6,405 nucleotides of DNA from contig JAFTXB010000089.1 in assembly GCA_017461825.1 (NCBI GenBank), positions 1-6,405 of the forward strand, read 5' to 3'. Positions 4,995 through 6,405 of the stretch are shown in pieces (position 1 is the first letter of the stretch; each line of letters starts with the position of its first letter). The notes below the pieces were generated by a model that saw nothing but the letters and a program-made list of their open reading frames with translations, made no database searches and was not told the origin of the DNA. The translations under genes were made by a program, and so were the position numbers. The stretch is from Clostridia bacterium. Its GTDB lineage: Bacteria > Bacillota > Clostridia > Oscillospirales > CAG-272.

Positions 4995-6105
4995 TTTCAA
5001 ACGCCTCGGCAACTTTTTTCAATGCTTCAACAATGCGGATATGCTGGGGGCACGCCCGCTCGCATTTGCGGCAACGAATGCATTCGGATGCTTTTCCGTA
5101 GGTTTCGGTGTAATTTTCATAATAGCTCTGCTGGATCGAAAAATCCTTGTTTTCCGCCTTCATTTCGGCGTTGTAAAGCTCGAAATACTTGGGGATGTTG
5201 ATGTTTTTGGGGCATCCCTCCACGCAATACGCACAGCCCGTGCAAGCAATGGCAATGTCTTCGTAAATGATCTGCACGGCTTTGGGCAAAAGCGCGGATT
5301 CGGCATCGGTGAGGGGCTTGAAATCCGCCATATAGCTCATGTTATCCTTTAGCTGTTCCATGTCGGACATGCCGCTGAGCACCATAAAGACATTTTCTTG
5401 CGAAGCTGCAAAGCGGATCGCCCAGGATGCCGCCGACCAATCGGGGTGCAAAGCCGAAAACATCGTCTCCACACGTGCGGGAACATTTGCAAGCGTACCG
5501 CCCTTGACAGGCTCCATCACGATCACCGGCTTGCCGTGGCGCACGCAGGTCTCATAGCAAAGGCGCGACTGGATCGACGTGTGCTCCCAATCGAGATAAT
5601 TGAGCTGGATTTGAACAAAATCTACTTCGGGATGATCACAAAGGATCCTATCGAGCACTTCGGCACTGTCATGGAACGAAAAGCCCATTTTCTTTACACG
5701 CCCTTCGGCTTTAAGGCGTGAAACAAAACCAAAGCTGTCAAATTTTTGCGCGGTTTCATAGTTTTTCACCCCGAGATTGTGGATGAGATAATAATCAAAA
5801 TAATCAACGCCGCATTTTTCAAGCTGTTCGGCAAAAATGCGCTCCTGGTCGCCCTCGGCTTTGAGGAACATACTGGGGAGCTTGCTTGCCAGCACAAAGC
5901 TTTCGCGTGGATGGCGCTTGACAAGCGTTTCACGCGCCACGATCTCGCTCATGTGACCGTGATACATGTACGCGGTGTCAAAATAAGTAAAGCCCTGCTC
6001 CAAAAAGGAGTCAACCATTTCGCAAACGGTTGCCATATCAACCGATTTCGGATCGTCCTTATCGGTCAGGGGCAGACGCATCATTCCAAATCCGAGTTTT
6101 TTCAT
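4987..6105 (-). CDS. Aldo/keto reductase with C-terminal di-[4Fe-4S] ferredoxin domain
   Basis: A 372-residue cytoplasmic oxidoreductase. Residues 1-275 form an aldo/keto reductase TIM barrel with the full catalytic tetrad by position: D43 and Y48 in YFDTAYMYH, K75 in ASKLP, and H109 in LIHN. Residues 285-355 carry two CxxCxxCxxxCP motifs (C288, C291, C294, C298; and C342, C345, C348, C352) that should bind two [4Fe-4S] clusters. This fused architecture (COG1453-type) is frequent in anaerobes; whether the clusters exchange electrons with ferredoxin or with NAD(P)H at the barrel, and the substrate, are unknown. The start has AGAGG six bases upstream, begins MKKLGFGMMRLPL as in the family, and follows a consensus promoter. 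It is first of a two-gene unit and overlaps the DUF1893 gene by eight bases. No truncation is visible. Confidence 0.95.
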   Translation of the reverse strand: MKKLGFGMMRLPLTDKDDPKSVDMATVCEMVDSFLEQGFTYFDTAYMYHGHMSEIVARETLVKRHPRESFVLASKLPSMFLKAEGDQERIFAEQLEKCGVDYFDYYLIHNLGVKNYETAQKFDSFGFVSRLKAEGRVKKMGFSFHDSAEVLDRILCDHPEVDFVQIQLNYLDWEHTSIQSRLCYETCVRHGKPVIVMEPVKGGTLANVPARVETMFSALHPDWSAASWAIRFAASQENVFMVLSGMSDMEQLKDNMSYMADFKPLTDAESALLPKAVQIIYEDIAIACTGCAYCVEGCPKNINIPKYFELYNAEMKAENKDFSIQQSYYENYTETYGKASECIRCRKCERACPQHIRIVEALKKVAEAFEND

Positions 6106-6137
6106 ACTTTACCTCTTTCTTCTTTTTCTTCCCTTTT

Positions 6138-6166
6138 ATTATACACGATTGACACACCGTTGTCAA
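6138..6166 (-). promoter_or_regulatory. Consensus sigma-A promoter of the reductase/DUF1893 unit
   Basis: On the minus strand, exact TTGACA (6161-6166), a 17-base spacer (6144-6160) and exact TATAAT (6138-6143). Transcription should begin near 6130, leaving a short purine-rich leader before the ATG at 6105. Confidence 0.9.
6149..6166. promoter_or_regulatory. Inverted repeat over the -35 box, possible operator
   Basis: TTGACA (6149-6154) and TGTCAA (6161-6166) are perfect inverted half-sites separated by six bases. One half-site is the -35 hexamer itself and the other lies in the promoter spacer. A repressor dimer bound here would block RNA polymerase. I cannot name a regulator family for this 6-6-6 site, and part of the symmetry could simply be the -35 sequence meeting a chance partner. 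Confidence 0.4.
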
Positions 6167-6201
6167 GTGGCGTTTTTTCATGGGGGACGTGTTTTCGTTT
6201 T

Positions 6202-6245
6202 GTGGGGGGATTTGAAAATCCCCCCACGCCCCCAAACTTTTTGGG
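6202..6245. repeat. GC-rich double palindrome
   Basis: A long hairpin with arms 6202-6213 and 6216-6227 (GTGGGGGGATTT and its complement) is followed by a second, smaller one, CCCAAA-ctt-TTTGGG (6231-6245). Neither strand has a T-run directly after the main stem. It resembles the palindromic repeats found between genes in many gut Clostridia. It could end transcription from a gene beyond the right edge, but no such gene is visible. Confidence 0.6.
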
Positions 6246-6405
6246 TCAGAGAGATGTTGGGATATAAAATGTAATGCTCTGCCCCGTTCCGAAGTTGGGG
6301 ACAATACATGGGCGTGGCTTGTACGCCTCCCGCCGCACAAACGACGAACGCACAATCTTTGTAGGGGACGGCGCCTCGACGTCCCGTTACGATGGATTTA
6401 TAACC
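6246..6405. other. Non-coding right end with further small palindromes
   Basis: No credible gene on either strand; an open frame running from 6355 into the reductase gene is read through repeat DNA and the reductase promoter. Two more stem-loops are visible: GGCGT (6311-6315) with ACGCC (6323-6327), and GGGACG (6365-6370) with CGTCCC (6380-6385). With 6202-6245, these make a row of different palindromes in about 190 bases, which looks like a mosaic of intergenic repeats and not a promoter region. Confidence 0.55.

Noticed and set aside
6059..6355. 98-codon open frame on the minus strand
   Set aside because: It runs through palindromic repeats, across the reductase promoter and into the reductase gene in another frame, and has no recognisable motif.
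1..6405. CRISPR array, tRNA or rRNA genes, transposase or phage genes
   Set aside because: No regularly spaced repeats, cloverleaf-like sequence, rRNA segments or mobile-element proteins could be seen on either strand.

Overview
The window looks like chromosomal DNA from an anaerobic Bacillota (Clostridia-type) bacterium of intermediate GC. The grounds are consensus sigma-A promoters (two are exact TTGACA-N17-TATAAT), AGGAGG-type ribosome binding sites, an aldo/keto reductase carrying two [4Fe-4S] clusters, a short DtxR-type regulator, and palindrome-rich intergenic DNA of the kind common in gut Clostridia. The taxonomic statement is an inference. All six genes I accept lie on the minus strand, so the window is best read from right to left.

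Right end (6405 to 4575): about 300 bases of non-coding DNA hold several palindromes. They are followed by a consensus promoter with an inverted repeat over its -35 box. This promoter drives a two-gene unit: an aldo/keto reductase with a C-terminal di-[4Fe-4S] domain, and a DUF1893 protein (deaminase-like fold, function not established) whose start overlaps the end of the reductase gene by 8 bases. The unit ends at an AT-rich palindrome.

Middle (4574 to 2320): a 434-base gap contains a dispersed 'GTCAT...ATGAC' intergenic repeat with internal hairpins. It precedes a polytopic membrane protein with a C-terminal lipase/alpha-beta hydrolase domain. Next comes a DtxR/MntR-family metal-dependent repressor with its own extended -10 promoter, strong ribosome binding site and rho-independent terminator. 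Its primary metal ligands are of the iron (DtxR/IdeR) type rather than the manganese (MntR) type.

Left end (2236 to 1): a second exact consensus promoter drives a MurR/RpiR-family (HTH plus SIS) regulator and an HI0933/BaiN-type FAD-dependent oxidoreductase, which overlap by 29 bases and are probably co-translated. This unit ends at a second copy of the AT-rich palindrome seen after the DUF1893 gene.

I found no RNA genes, CRISPR array, transposase or phage gene. There is no clear new multi-gene system. The most interesting items are the coupled Fe-S reductase/DUF1893 pair, the unusual metal-ligand set of the repressor, the membrane-fused lipase, and the repeated 3'-end module.
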